NCBI GenBank assembly: GCA_023957115.1
Contig: JAMLHN010000007.1
Span: 60,869-124,868 of the forward strand
Origin: Thermomicrobiales bacterium
Lineage (GTDB): Bacteria; Chloroflexota; Chloroflexia; Thermomicrobiales; UBA6265
Length of the DNA: 64,000 bases
Reading direction: 5' to 3'
Shown: in pieces, positions 44,721 through 54,067 of the stretch
Numbering within the stretch: the first letter of the stretch is position 1
Layout: every line of letters begins with the position of its first letter
Notes under the pieces: model-generated
The model's database searches: none
Seen by the model: only the letters and a program-made list of their open reading frames with translations
What the model was told of the DNA's origin: nothing
Position numbers and translations under genes: made by a program

Positions 44721-44852
44721 GCCCCTTCCTGCCGAGGCGTGTGCCACCAGGGAGCCAACGCTGCCTGCGGGGGCGGCACGGTCACGTCCCCTCGTATTCA
44801 AACGAATGACACGCACCCCACCATTTGCACTGGACCCCTGGACTCCCGGGAT

Positions 44853-46793
44853 CTACCCCCGGAACTGGAATGAGACCGGGCCAATCTCGGTCCCATCGGG
44901 GAGTTGCCGCGCTGCCTGGTCGAAGTTCATCCAGATCTCGGTCGATCCCCGCCGGGAAACCCGGACGCCGCCGGGAAGGCGCATGGCCGCCACGCCGGCT
45001 TCGCCCAGGAGCACGTCCAGCACGTCGGTAACCAACGTCGCGCTCCAGGCACCGATGGAGACGACATTGCCATGGCGGGTGACCGCCGCCTTGCCGGCCA
45101 GCGGACCGTCGTCATAGGTCATCAGCACATCCGCGTCGATCGGCTCGTACGACTCTGCCCAGGTCTCGACCTCGTGCCCACCGGCGCGGACGGTGAGTCC
45201 GGGCCGGAGACCGTCGAAATTGAGCAGTCGCTGTCCGGCGAGATCGCGTAGCGGACCCGGTTGCCCGTCTTCCTGGACCCGCCCGGTGGGCGTGCGATAG
45301 GCGGTTCGCGGGCCGAAGACGAGGATGGTCTCGTTCGCGTATCCGGCCAGGTGCGCGGCTCGCTCCGCGCCCATCAACTGGAGCGCGGGCGCGACGATGA
45401 CCGCATATCCGCTCAAATCGGAATCCGGGTGGCGAATATCGACATCGACGCCGAGTCCGCGTAGTGCCGAATAGAAGAGCATGGTCTGCCGAATATAGCT
45501 GGCGTTCTGGCTGTGGGGCTGAACGTCGTAGACCCAGGACGATTCGTAATCGTGCAGGAGCGCCACACGGGCCGGCGTTTCGCCATTGGCACGTCCCGCG
45601 ATCTCCATACGGGAGATTTCCTGACCTCCCCGGTCGAGTGTTTCATCGTGCCGCAGCAGACCGGAATGCATCAGCTCCTGGGCAATGGTGGCGGCCCGCC
45701 AGCGGAAGTAGGAGACACAACTGGCGCCGTGGGCATAGGCTTGCGCGGTCCAGAGGGCGATCGCGCCCTCGACCGGGATGCAATTCGACGGCGCCCAGTT
45801 GACCTGACCGACGCCTTGCTCCATCACCCAGAAGGCGCGCCGGCCTTTCAGGCCCCGATAGACATCGTGGTTCCAGGAGACATAGTCGGGATGGCCGGTG
45901 CGGGCCCAGCGAACCTTCTCCTCCTCGGTCAACGGGGCCCGTTCGACCTGGCCGAGCGGATAGGAGTCCCAAGACGCGAAATCGATCGTCTCACTATTGG
46001 CATAGTGATCGAATTCGTTGAAATGCATCATGTAGTTGTGGGTGATCCAACGCCCCGGGGACAGCTCGCGAATGATGGCGACCTGCTCGGCCTGGAACTC
46101 GTTGACGGCATCGCTGGCAAAGCGGTTGAAGTCGAGGACATGTGACGGGTTCCGGTCAGTCGGCATATTGAACGGCGGATCGATCTGGCTCCAGTCGGTG
46201 TACTCCTGACTCCAAAAGATGTTGCCCCATGCCTGATTGAGCGCCTCCAGCGTGCCGTACTTCTGCTCCAGCCACCCCCGAAAGGCGACCGCGCTTGCTC
46301 CTCCATAGGAGCGGGTCGTGCTGTGGCACCCCCACTCGTTGTCGGTTTGCCACCCGTCGACGGCAGGATGCCGGCCATAGCGCTCCGCAACCGCGCGAGT
46401 GATGCGGCGGGAGTGCTCGCGATAGATGAGACTGGCGTGGTCGTAATGCTTGCGTGAGCCGAAATTACGCACGTGCCCATCGAACCCGATCGGCAAGATC
46501 TCCGGATGCTTGCGAATCAGCCAGGCGGGCGGAGTGGCCGTTGGCGTGCACATGACGACGCGCAACCCTGCGGCATCCAACGCCTCGATTGCGTCATCCA
46601 GCCATTGCCAGTCGAAGTCGCCCTCGCGCGGTTCCATCTTCGACCAGGCAAATTCGGCAACGCGGACATAAGTGAGCCCAAGCTGCTTTTGCCGTTCCGG
46701 ATACTGCTTCCATTGGTCCCAGGGGACATGTTCCGGATAGTCACAGACTCCAAGTGCGAAATTCTCAGGGATCGGAGGAAGCATTTCGATCAC
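44853..46793 (-). CDS. Beta-galactosidase, glycoside hydrolase family 42
   Basis: About 646 residues from GTG 46793, with AGGAG nine bases upstream; ATG 46784 is a poorer alternative. The TIM-barrel domain shows [22 protein letters not shown], the acid/base Glu153 in DNEWGC and the nucleophile Glu325 in FWVMEQ. A trimerisation domain (Glyco_hydro_42M) and a small C-terminal beta domain follow, so it is full length. No signal peptide is present, so it acts in the cytoplasm on imported galactosides. It diverges from the sugar ABC importer at 47120, a natural functional pair. Confidence 0.94.
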   Translation of the reverse strand: MIEMLPPIPENFALGVCDYPEHVPWDQWKQYPERQKQLGLTYVRVAEFAWSKMEPREGDFDWQWLDDAIEALDAAGLRVVMCTPTATPPAWLIRKHPEILPIGFDGHVRNFGSRKHYDHASLIYREHSRRITRAVAERYGRHPAVDGWQTDNEWGCHSTTRSYGGASAVAFRGWLEQKYGTLEALNQAWGNIFWSQEYTDWSQIDPPFNMPTDRNPSHVLDFNRFASDAVNEFQAEQVAIIRELSPGRWITHNYMMHFNEFDHYANSETIDFASWDSYPLGQVERAPLTEEEKVRWARTGHPDYVSWNHDVYRGLKGRRAFWVMEQGVGQVNWAPSNCIPVEGAIALWTAQAYAHGASCVSYFRWRAATIAQELMHSGLLRHDETLDRGGQEISRMEIAGRANGETPARVALLHDYESSWVYDVQPHSQNASYIRQTMLFYSALRGLGVDVDIRHPDSDLSGYAVIVAPALQLMGAERAAHLAGYANETILVFGPRTAYRTPTGRVQEDGQPGPLRDLAGQRLLNFDGLRPGLTVRAGGHEVETWAESYEPIDADVLMTYDDGPLAGKAAVTRHGNVVSIGAWSATLVTDVLDVLLGEAGVAAMRLPGGVRVSRRGSTEIWMNFDQAARQLPDGTEIGPVSFQFRG

Positions 46794-47018
46794 GGATTCG
46801 GTCTCCTGCGACGTACGACATTTGGTTCTCACGGCGTTGGCGAATCTTCGCATTGCGAGCAGATGCATTCAATGTCATACCCATCCCGGGCGTGTTCGAA
46901 ACGTTGTCCTGAGCCGGCGGAATAGCCCGATTTCTCGTGCGGATACACTCCTCCTATGTGGCGGAATGGGGCAAGCAAATCAATTCTGGTGTGAGGATGA
47001 GTAGTTGCTGAACGATGT
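46794..47018. other. Intergenic region between divergent beta-galactosidase and sugar importer
   Basis: The spacer, about 325 bp in all up to 47119, contains the predicted promoter at its right part. A GGGCGTGTTCGAAA stretch near 46893 vaguely resembles the composite-element end. No LacI-type palindromic operator was clear by eye. Confidence 0.4.
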
Positions 47019-47047
47019 TGACATCTTCGAATAGCACGCCTACTCTT
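47019..47047 (+). promoter_or_regulatory. Predicted promoter of the second sugar ABC operon
   Basis: TTGACA (47019-47024) and TACTCT (47042-47047) are spaced by 17 bp, about 70 bp before the binding-protein start. It is the best consensus match found in the window. Confidence 0.55.
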
Positions 47048-47119
47048 GGGCGGTCGGACTCAACAACAGATGGTCGTCTGCAGCGTTGCGGGCGCGATCG
47101 CATCAAGAGCGAGGTAAGC

Positions 47120-48448
47120 ATGTCTACTCGACGGTATGAGTTTTCTCCCCGAGCGTCTCTGGCTGGGTATCAGATCGGCCGGCGCGGATTGCTGAAAGCC
47201 GGCGCGGTGGCGGCCGGGGCGGCTGCGCTCGGGCTCACTATGGGCAACCGGTTCGCCAGCGCCCAGCTCGATCTTGGATCGGCGACCGGGGACCTCTCCT
47301 TCGGATCGAATTACTCCAATGACGTACCGAAGGCCGGTCTCCAGGCCGCCATCGATGCGCTACCCAACGAAAATGTGACCGTCAATATCAACACGGTCGA
47401 TCACAATACCTTTCAAGAAAATATCACCACCTACTTGCAGAATCCGGACGATGTCATCTCCTGGTTCGCCGGATATCGCATGCAGTATTTCGCCGATCAG
47501 GACCTGCTGGGACCGATCGACGATGTCTGGGGCCAGGGTCTGAACGAAACGATGTCCGAGGGGTTCAAACTCGCCTCGACCGGGCATGACGGCCTGCTCT
47601 ACTTCGTCCCGTTCAATTACTACGCTTGGGGCATCTACTACCGCCCGAGCATCTTCGAGGCCAATGGCTGGACCCCGCCGACCACCCTGGATGAGCTCAA
47701 AGCCCTGGCCGAAGCCATGCAGACCGCGGGAATCACCCCGTTCGCCTTCGGAAACGACGGTCGCTGGCCGGCAATGGGCACCTTCGACCAGATCAACTTC
47801 CGCCTCAATGGCTATCAGTTCCATATGGATCTAATGGCTGGTCTGGAGAGCTGGACCGACGATCGTGTCAAGAATGTCTTCCAGATGTGGACCGAGTTCC
47901 TGCCATGGCACCAGGAGAACCCGAATGGCCGCACCTGGGAAGAAGCCGCCAGCACAATTGTGGATGGCACCTCGGGCATGATGACGATTGGCACCTTCAT
48001 CGGACAGCAGTTCCCGGATGCCGATACGTCCGATCTCGATTTCTTCGTCTGGCCGGAGCTGAATCCGGAATTCGGCATCGGCACGGTGGAGGCGCCGATC
48101 GACGGCTTCCTGATGGCCAAGAATCCGAAGAATCCGGAAGCCGCCAAGGAACTCCTCTATCACATGGGTACCGCCGCCGGGCAGGATGCCTATCTGGCGG
48201 TCGACCCAAGCGCCGTCGCCACGGCCAACGATGTCGATACGAGCGGGTATTCCCCCTTGCAGCTGAAGGTGCTGGAAGCAGTGTCGAGCGCGCCGAGCGT
48301 GACGCAGTTCCTCGACCGCGACACCAGCCCGGAGTTCGCCTCGAACGTCGCCGGACAAGCCTTCGCCGACTTCCTGGCCGATCCCGGGAGCATCGATGGC
48401 ATTCTCGAGGACATGCAGGCGCAGGCGGAGGTCATCTTCGAACAATAG
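47120..48448 (+). CDS. Sugar ABC transporter substrate-binding protein
   Basis: 442 residues from ATG 47120 (GAGGTAAG upstream). The Tat-type signal GRRGLLKAGAVAAGAAALG ends near FASAQ. The SBP_bac_1 fold is indicated by LSFGSNYSNDVPKAGLQ, DDVISWFAGYRMQYFADQ, the YFVPFNYYAWGIYYRPS segment and PIDGFLMAKNPKNPEAAKELL. The two permeases follow. Given the divergent GH42 enzyme, galactosides are a reasonable ligand guess. Confidence 0.9.
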   Translation: MSTRRYEFSPRASLAGYQIGRRGLLKAGAVAAGAAALGLTMGNRFASAQLDLGSATGDLSFGSNYSNDVPKAGLQAAIDALPNENVTVNINTVDHNTFQENITTYLQNPDDVISWFAGYRMQYFADQDLLGPIDDVWGQGLNETMSEGFKLASTGHDGLLYFVPFNYYAWGIYYRPSIFEANGWTPPTTLDELKALAEAMQTAGITPFAFGNDGRWPAMGTFDQINFRLNGYQFHMDLMAGLESWTDDRVKNVFQMWTEFLPWHQENPNGRTWEEAASTIVDGTSGMMTIGTFIGQQFPDADTSDLDFFVWPELNPEFGIGTVEAPIDGFLMAKNPKNPEAAKELLYHMGTAAGQDAYLAVDPSAVATANDVDTSGYSPLQLKVLEAVSSAPSVTQFLDRDTSPEFASNVAGQAFADFLADPGSIDGILEDMQAQAEVIFEQ

Positions 48449-48520
48449 CGTCGCAGGCGAACCCGCCGGCAGGCGCCGACGGGTTCGTCGTTTCTCTCGG
48501 ATCGCGAGGAAGGACGTACG

Positions 48521-49534
48521 TTGGAGCTGTCACGCGGCGTCGATTCCGACATTCAAGATTCCCTCAAATCCTATCCTGCCGCCCCGGCAAACAAGCGCAG
48601 CCGGTGGTTCAGTCAGTTCGACGGGCGGGACAAATGGATCGCGCTGCTGATGATCGGAATTCCGACGCTGCTGCATGTGGCGTTGGTCTGGTTTCCGACG
48701 GTCAGCTCGATCCTGCTCTCGTTTACCAACTGGAATGGCATCCGTTTCAGCTCCATGGAATGGGTGGGACTCAAGAACTACCAGCAGATCTTCGGGGCGT
48801 TCCAGCGCAATACCTATCAGGCGCTACTCAACAATACGGTGTTGATGCTCTTCCTCTTCGCTGGACCGACCGCGCTGGGTATCCTGCTGGCATACCTGCT
48901 CGACAAGAACATCCGCGGTACGCGTATCTACCAGGCCGTCTTCTTTACCCCGGTGGTGCTGTCATTGGCCGTCGTGGGATTCATCTGGAAGAGTGTCATC
49001 TACTCCACGGACAACGGTCTGGCAACGCAACTCTTTGGAGGAGGAAAGTCGGTCGACTGGCTGGGGAACCAATCCTTCCTGATACCAATCGGAGATTACG
49101 GCATCTCTCATAACTTCGCCGCCATCCTGGTCGCAATCGCCTGGCGGCATACCGGGTACATCATGGTGCTCTATCTGGCCGGGCTGAAGGCGGTCGACCC
49201 GTCATTGCGCGAAGCTGCGCTGCTGGATGGAAGCAGCGAATGGCAAACGTTCAAGAACGTCATTTTTCCTTCGCTCAAACCGGTCAATGTGGTGATCGTG
49301 GTGATTACGGTCATCGAGGCGCTGCGGGCGTTCGACATCATCTACGTGCTCAACACCCCACGCAAGACCGAAGTCCTTTCCATCCTGACCACGAACAACT
49401 TGTTGGGTGAAGGGGGCGGCAATGTCGGCCGCGGATCGGCCTATGCCACCATCCTGTTTATCCTCTGCTTCGGTTTCGTGATCTGGTACGTCACCAATCA
49501 TTACCGTAATACGCAGGAAGGAGCCGACTCATGA
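48521..49534 (+). CDS. Sugar ABC transporter permease (UgpA/MalF-like)
   Basis: 337 residues from TTG 48521 after GAGGAAGGACG. Six TM helices are predicted. Family segments are WVGLKNYQQIF, LLAYLLDKNIRGTRIYQAVFF and the EAA loop LREAALLDGSSEWQTFKNVIFP. It overlaps the next permease by four bases. No ATPase gene follows, so a shared ATPase elsewhere is inferred. Confidence 0.92.
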   Translation: MELSRGVDSDIQDSLKSYPAAPANKRSRWFSQFDGRDKWIALLMIGIPTLLHVALVWFPTVSSILLSFTNWNGIRFSSMEWVGLKNYQQIFGAFQRNTYQALLNNTVLMLFLFAGPTALGILLAYLLDKNIRGTRIYQAVFFTPVVLSLAVVGFIWKSVIYSTDNGLATQLFGGGKSVDWLGNQSFLIPIGDYGISHNFAAILVAIAWRHTGYIMVLYLAGLKAVDPSLREAALLDGSSEWQTFKNVIFPSLKPVNVVIVVITVIEALRAFDIIYVLNTPRKTEVLSILTTNNLLGEGGGNVGRGSAYATILFILCFGFVIWYVTNHYRNTQEGADS

Positions 49535-50433
49535 GCGCGGCCGTTCCTCAACCCTACGTCCACAACAAGAAGAGGGGACATTTCAGTCTCGGCCGGATTT
49601 TGCTCTATGGCTTCGTCACGTTGACGGCCATTGTCTGGCTGGTGCCGCTGGTGGGCGCGCTGTACGCCTCGTTACGGCCGTTTGCCGATACGGTGCAGAA
49701 CGGATTCTTCTCGCGGCCGGACACAGTCACGCTCGACAACTATCGCCGGGCCTGGGATCAGGGCGATATCGCGCGCAAGTACTGGAATACGGCGTTGATT
49801 CTGGTGCCGGCGTTGATTTTCACTCTGTTCTTTTCGAGCATGGTGGCGTTCGTCTGCAGCCGGTTTTCCTGGCGGTTCAATATCTTCATGCTGAGTCTGT
49901 TCACCGCCGGCAATCTCCTTCCGCAGCAGATCATCATTCAGCCGCTGTTCCAAATGTATAACCGGGTGCCGTTGCCGGACTGGATGTCGAATTCCGGCAA
50001 GCTCAATGGCAGCACCTGGGGAATCATCCTGATCCATATCGCATTCCAGAGCGGATTCTGCACCTTCGTACTGAGCAACTACATGAAGCTGCTGCCGAAA
50101 TCGCTGAACGAGGCGGCGCGTATCGACGGCGCGAGTGTCTGGAAGCAGTATTGGCAGATCATCATGCCACTCACGTTGCCGGCCCTGGCCGCACTGGCGA
50201 CGCTGGAATTCACCTGGATCTACAACGACTTCTTCTGGGCCGTGGTGCTGGAGCAACAAGGCGCCGACCGGCCGATCACGTCGTCACTGGCGAATCTGGG
50301 TGGTGAGTTCTTCACGGATGACAACCTGATCGCCGCTGCCTCGGTCTTCGTGGCATTGCCAACCCTGGTCGTCTATTTCGCGTTGCAACGCTACTTCATC
50401 TCGGGTCTGACGTTGGGCTCGGAGAAGGGATAG
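49531..50433 (+). CDS. Sugar ABC transporter permease (UgpE/MalG-like)
   Basis: 300 residues with six predicted TM helices: LYGFVTLTAIVWLVPLVGALYASL, then periplasmic DTVTLDNYRRAWDQGD, with the EAA loop LNEAARIDGASVWKQYWQIIMP (shown as NEAARIDGAS). It starts in an ATGA overlap with the previous permease. The stop is immediately followed by a four-unit heptamer block. Confidence 0.92.
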   Translation: MSAAVPQPYVHNKKRGHFSLGRILLYGFVTLTAIVWLVPLVGALYASLRPFADTVQNGFFSRPDTVTLDNYRRAWDQGDIARKYWNTALILVPALIFTLFFSSMVAFVCSRFSWRFNIFMLSLFTAGNLLPQQIIIQPLFQMYNRVPLPDWMSNSGKLNGSTWGIILIHIAFQSGFCTFVLSNYMKLLPKSLNEAARIDGASVWKQYWQIIMPLTLPALAALATLEFTWIYNDFFWAVVLEQQGADRPITSSLANLGGEFFTDDNLIAAASVFVALPTLVVYFALQRYFISGLTLGSEKG

Positions 50434-50460
50434 GAGGCGGGAGTTCGGGGTCCGGAGGAG
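50433..50460. repeat. Four-unit heptamer block beside the REP element
   Basis: GGAGGCG, GGAGTTC, GGGGTCC, GGAGGAG starting at the last base of the permease stop. A related block, TCCCGGT, CCGGACT, CGGAACT, CCGGACC, lies on the other side of the transposase at 51034-51061. Confidence 0.7.
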
Positions 50461-50465
50461 ACTTG

Positions 50466-50489
50466 CCCAAGACTGAAGTCATGGGCTCA
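50466..50489 (+). repeat. Left inverted REP of the transposase element
   Basis: CCCAAGACTGAAGTCATGGG plus CTCA. The exact inverse lies at 51004-51027. Confidence 0.85.
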
Positions 50490-50518
50490 AACTCCGGTAG
50501 GGTCGCGCCGTTTCGAAC

Positions 50519-50944
50519 TCAACTTCCGCGTTTGGGCGGTAATGATTCGAATGTTTGCCAGAGGTCGTTGTTTGCGTGGCGCTCGGCCTGATTTTCGATG
50601 TATGCGACGACATCCGGCAACGATCGTTGCCCAAAAGTATCCACCCCGAACTCTCGTTGCCACGTCAATCCATCAAGTTCTGGAAACTCAAGAGATTTGT
50701 TGATGAATCGACTCGATGAACCCTTGAGCCGTTGAACGTACTCGGATACTGCAATGGTTGGAGGTATGGACACCGCGACATGGACATGGTCTGGCATGCC
50801 CCCAACTGCGTGGGTAAACGCCCCCTGGTCTTTTGCAACTACTCGAAAAGCTTGCTGCAGCATCGTCATACGCTCGGGCGTGAGCCAATGTTCTCGATGG
50901 TGCGTCGCCCAAACCAGGTGATAGTATGTCCGCCAAGCTGACAT
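50519..50944 (-). CDS. REP-associated tyrosine transposase (Y1 HUH, IS200-like)
   Basis: 141 residues from ATG 50944 with a strong GGGAGGGG site. The HUH motif is DHVHV (His53, His55) and the catalytic Tyr115 lies in VVAYIENQAERH, both as expected for TnpA of IS200/IS605 and the RAYT group. It has YYHLVWATHHRE at the N-terminus and YVQRLKGSSSRFIN in the middle. Such enzymes nick single-stranded DNA at REP hairpins and move or spread them. All catalytic residues are present and exact inverted REPs flank it, so it may still be active. Confidence 0.92.
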   Translation of the reverse strand: MSAWRTYYHLVWATHHREHWLTPERMTMLQQAFRVVAKDQGAFTHAVGGMPDHVHVAVSIPPTIAVSEYVQRLKGSSSRFINKSLEFPELDGLTWQREFGVDTFGQRSLPDVVAYIENQAERHANNDLWQTFESLPPKRGS

Positions 50945-51003
50945 CCGCCCCTCCCTCAATATCCGGATCAGATGGCGCAAGCCAAGGCACCCCATTAGGG
51001 GTA

Positions 51004-51061
51004 TGAGCCCATGACTTCAGTCTTGGGAAACGCTCCCGGTCCGGACTCGGAACTCCGGACC
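51004..51061 (-). repeat. Right inverted REP plus heptamer block
   Basis: 51004-51027 is the exact inverse of the left REP at 50466-50489. It is followed by four heptamers (51034-51061) up to the end of the PPOX gene. Confidence 0.85.
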
Positions 51062-51064
51062 CGT

Positions 51065-51718
51065 TTAGTACAGGTGCTTCCGGTACTCTTCCTGCCGTTT
51101 GCCTTGTGATTCGTCCGGCGGCTCCCAGCCCTTTTGCTCGGCCATCATGGCGCCGATGGTCGGGATGGTGTCGGGATCGGGCCAGGTTTCCGCTTTCCAG
51201 AGTCCAGCCCGCAGGAACGACCGCGAGCAATGCACGTAGGCCTCGTCGACTTCGACAACGGTTGCCAGCTTCGGCGTCTTTCCCTGAACCTGCATCGATT
51301 CGAGCAGCTCGGGATCGTCGGTCAGGAAGGCGCGGCCATTGACGCGGACCGTCTCTTCCACTGCGGGAACCACGAAGATCAATCCGATATGCGGGTTCTC
51401 CAGGATGTTGCGATGCCCATCGACGCGCCGGTTGCCTGGGCGGTCCGGCACGACCAGCGTGCGCGCATCGAGGATCCTGACCGAGCTGGCGGGATCGCCT
51501 TTGGGCGAAACATCGCAGTTCCCAGCGGCGTCGGAGGTCGCGATCATGAAAAAGGGCGCCGCCATGATGAATTCTTCGAGCAGTGGGGTCAGATAGGTGG
51601 TGTGCTTCTCGAGGATGAGCTCGCTCGGTTCCCCATTGATCTCGTAGAGTCGCTCGCGCGTGGCAACCTGCCGGCTCCGGAGCCGGTCGAGCACGCGTAC
51701 GTCCTCAGCTATCGACAT
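51065..51718 (-). CDS. Pyridoxamine 5'-phosphate oxidase family flavoprotein
   Basis: 217 residues. The split-barrel FMN-binding fold is recognised from MAAPFFMIATSDAAGNCDVSPKGDP, LVVPDRPGNRRVDGHRNILENPHIGLIFVVP (motifs DRPGNRR and NPHIGLIF) and ETVRVNGRA. It resembles the MSMEG_1061 subgroup, which uses FMN or F420 for unknown reductions. C-terminal CSRSFLRAGLW is also typical. It stands alone on the minus strand. Confidence 0.88.
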   Translation of the reverse strand: MSIAEDVRVLDRLRSRQVATRERLYEINGEPSELILEKHTTYLTPLLEEFIMAAPFFMIATSDAAGNCDVSPKGDPASSVRILDARTLVVPDRPGNRRVDGHRNILENPHIGLIFVVPAVEETVRVNGRAFLTDDPELLESMQVQGKTPKLATVVEVDEAYVHCSRSFLRAGLWKAETWPDPDTIPTIGAMMAEQKGWEPPDESQGKRQEEYRKHLY

Positions 51719-52048
51719 CTGTCATTCCCTCACGGTTCTGTCGAATCCCAATCCGCGTTCGTTGCCGGCGGGAGTGCTCTTGGTAGCGATACACCCAAAT
51801 CCTACAAGACCGTAAGGGATTCGAACAGCCGACACGACCATCGCGCGAAATTGACACAGAATTTTTCAGTGCACGACATCGTGGATTCGTTCACCGGGAA
51901 CGCGTTTGCACGCAAGAAGCGTCACGCTCTTCTTCCCGATCGTGGCACCCCGATGGCGCCTTTTTGGTCATCCGGGACGACCCAATTCTCAGCTATGATG
52001 CCCGCAAACGCATCTCGTTTCGAGCACCACGTGCGGAGGGTCACGTTC
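51719..52048. other. Intergenic region between divergent PPOX and secreted protein genes
   Basis: 330 bp. A TATGAT at 51994-51999 could be the -10 of the secreted protein gene, but no good -35 is at the right distance. A GGATTCGAAC stretch near 51810 looks like a tRNA T-loop, but no tRNA folds around it. Nothing else seen. Confidence 0.4.
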
Positions 52049-52819
52049 ATGCCTCTTTCCCGTCGGACACTGCTGGGCAGCGCCGCCGTTGCGGCCGCCG
52101 CGCCATTCGCCATTTCGTCTCTCGCGCTGGCGCAGGACGCCTCACCCGTTGCTGAGGACCCGAGTGCGCCCGGTTACGGCATCATTCGGGTTCGGGCATT
52201 GTCGACACCCGAGCTGAACCAGGCCGTCTTTCCAGATGTCATGTACCGTTTTCTGCCACAAACCACGGCGATTCCCGGGTACTTCGGCTACCTCTTCGCG
52301 TTCGAGAATGAGAATCCGGCCGCCTCGCTGACGATGACATTACTGGCCGACGAAGCCGCCACCGCGGAGGCGGACGAGGTTGCGAAGGATTACGTCGCCG
52401 GGCTCGATCCGCGGTTGACGCCAGAGACGCCGCTGGCCGAGCAGGGTCCGGTACGCATCTGGGAAGCGACCAATCGTCCGGCCTCCGAGGCGCCTCCGCA
52501 TCTAACCGGCTGCCAGGTTACCTTCCGGCATCGCATCAATACCGCGGAAACCGATATCGAGGCCATTATCCAAACCGTACGCGACGAGCTGATTCCGACC
52601 CTGCGCGAGATGGACGGCTTCGTGCTCTACGGGTGGCTGGGCACGCCGGACGGCCGCATCTCGTTCAACATCTGGGAAACCGCCGAGCAGCTTGCCACCG
52701 GCGATGCGGCAGTCGCCGAATTCGTAGCCGCGAACCCGGTCGTCACCATGGACGGCACGACCGAGGTCTACACAGGCACGATCGGGTTCGCGGATGTGCT
52801 TGGCACAGGTAGCATCTGA
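52049..52819 (+). CDS. Tat-secreted protein of unknown function
   Basis: 256 residues from ATG 52049 with GGAGGG eight bases upstream. The signal LSRRTLLGSAAVAAAAPFA is Tat-type and the mature start is AQDASPVAEDP, shared in style with the PhoX protein. The body has two similar-looking segments rich in beta strands (LNQAVFPDVMYRFLPQ, and TEVYTGTIGFADV near the end) and could be a dimeric alpha/beta-barrel, like antibiotic-monooxygenase-type folds. That is a weak impression, and no catalytic motif is evident. Confidence 0.7.
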   Translation: MPLSRRTLLGSAAVAAAAPFAISSLALAQDASPVAEDPSAPGYGIIRVRALSTPELNQAVFPDVMYRFLPQTTAIPGYFGYLFAFENENPAASLTMTLLADEAATAEADEVAKDYVAGLDPRLTPETPLAEQGPVRIWEATNRPASEAPPHLTGCQVTFRHRINTAETDIEAIIQTVRDELIPTLREMDGFVLYGWLGTPDGRISFNIWETAEQLATGDAAVAEFVAANPVVTMDGTTEVYTGTIGFADVLGTGSI

Positions 52820-52949
52820 TTCAGCGAGTGACGGCTATGGCGTGATCGAACGTGGTGCGATTACGTTCGGAATGTGGCAGGTTCAGCCGGCAGCGTCATC
52901 GAGTCGTGGCGCGCAAGCAAGATACGTGAGCGTACACGCTCCTCTTTGG

Positions 52950-54044
52950 CTACTGAATCCGGCCCCGAGCCAACACTGGCCAAATGGCTTCCACCACGCC
53001 GTCGCGGACCCCGTAGAAGTTCTCGTGCAGGTGGTTGCACTGGTCGGAATAGCCGACACGATAGAAGATGCGGTCGCCGACGCCAGGCGTCTTTGACGGC
53101 TCGGACAGCACGATCTTGCCATGCTCAGCCGAGAACGCCTGGGAGATGTATTCAGGAACATTCTGCGGGATCGGCGGCATATTCGACGGATCGACCGTCT
53201 TGCGCCCGGCATCGGTCAGAATCCGGTCGGGCTGCGGGCGGCTCACGACCTGCGCCATGATCGAAAGCGCCGGCTCGACGTTCGCGCCCAGATTCAGATA
53301 GACCTGATCGCCCCAGATACCACCGCCGGCCTGCACCTCGGTCACCCCTTCGATACTGGCGGTAGTCAGGTAGGTCCCGGTCCCGCCGGCGGAAACGATT
53401 TCGACCGGTATACCGGCGGCGCGAATCCGCTCCGCCATGTCCACTAGCTTGCCGACCGATGAGCGGATGGCGGCTTCGCGCTCGACGGGGTCGGACACTG
53501 ACATACAGTGCCCCTCCCACGTCATCACTCCCGAAAACGTCAATCCATCCATGCCGGCAATGAGCTCGGCCAGCCGCATGACCTTGTCGCCAGGGGGCTG
53601 ACCGCCACGGTTCATCCCGGTATCGAGCTCGATGACGGCTTCCGGATGCGTCCCCAGGGCGACAGCCGCCTCATCGAGCTGGCGTGCCTGAGTCTCACTG
53701 TCGACGGCCAGGATGAGCCGGGTCTGGGTGGCCAATGCGGCGGCGCGGCGCGCCTTGATCGGACCGACGACCTGGTTGGGCACCATGATATTGGGGACGC
53801 CGCTCGCCGCCATGACCTCGGCCTCCCCGAGCTTGGCGCAAGCGATGCCGATCGCCCCCGCCGCGAGCTCCAGATGCGCGATCGCCGGCGACTTGTTGGC
53901 CTTGCTATGCGGCCGCCAGGACGAACCGCGGGCCTCGATGTCCGCGGCCATACGGGCGATGTTCCGTTCGAGCGCGTCGAGATCGACGAGCAGCGCGGGG
54001 GTATCGAGCTGTTCGATGGGCAAACCGACCAGGGTCGTAAGCAT
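52950..54044 (-). CDS. D-threonine aldolase-like / D-serine dehydratase-like PLP enzyme
   Basis: A 364-residue fold-type III PLP enzyme. It opens DTPALLVDLDALERNIARM, with the PLP lysine in RPHSKANK (Lys48). Barrel strands include VIELDTGMNRGG and VSAGGTGTY, and the C-terminal beta domain closes with SDQCNHLHENFYGVRDG, whose His and Cys bind the metal in this family. These enzymes cleave D-threonine or related D-beta-hydroxy amino acids to glycine and aldehyde, or dehydrate D-serine. Specificity cannot be assigned. Confidence 0.87.
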   Translation of the reverse strand: MLTTLVGLPIEQLDTPALLVDLDALERNIARMAADIEARGSSWRPHSKANKSPAIAHLELAAGAIGIACAKLGEAEVMAASGVPNIMVPNQVVGPIKARRAAALATQTRLILAVDSETQARQLDEAAVALGTHPEAVIELDTGMNRGGQPPGDKVMRLAELIAGMDGLTFSGVMTWEGHCMSVSDPVEREAAIRSSVGKLVDMAERIRAAGIPVEIVSAGGTGTYLTTASIEGVTEVQAGGGIWGDQVYLNLGANVEPALSIMAQVVSRPQPDRILTDAGRKTVDPSNMPPIPQNVPEYISQAFSAEHGKIVLSEPSKTPGVGDRIFYRVGYSDQCNHLHENFYGVRDGVVEAIWPVLARGRIQ

Positions 54045-54067
54045 TATGTGCTTGAGTCCTTTTGCTT

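Noticed and set aside
46890..46915. GGGCGTGTTCGAAA as a further composite-element end
   Set aside because: There is no inverted partner or heptamer block within 200 bp, so it is probably chance.
51800..51830. tRNA-like GGATTCGAAC stretch
   Set aside because: No acceptor stem or anticodon arm can be paired around it.
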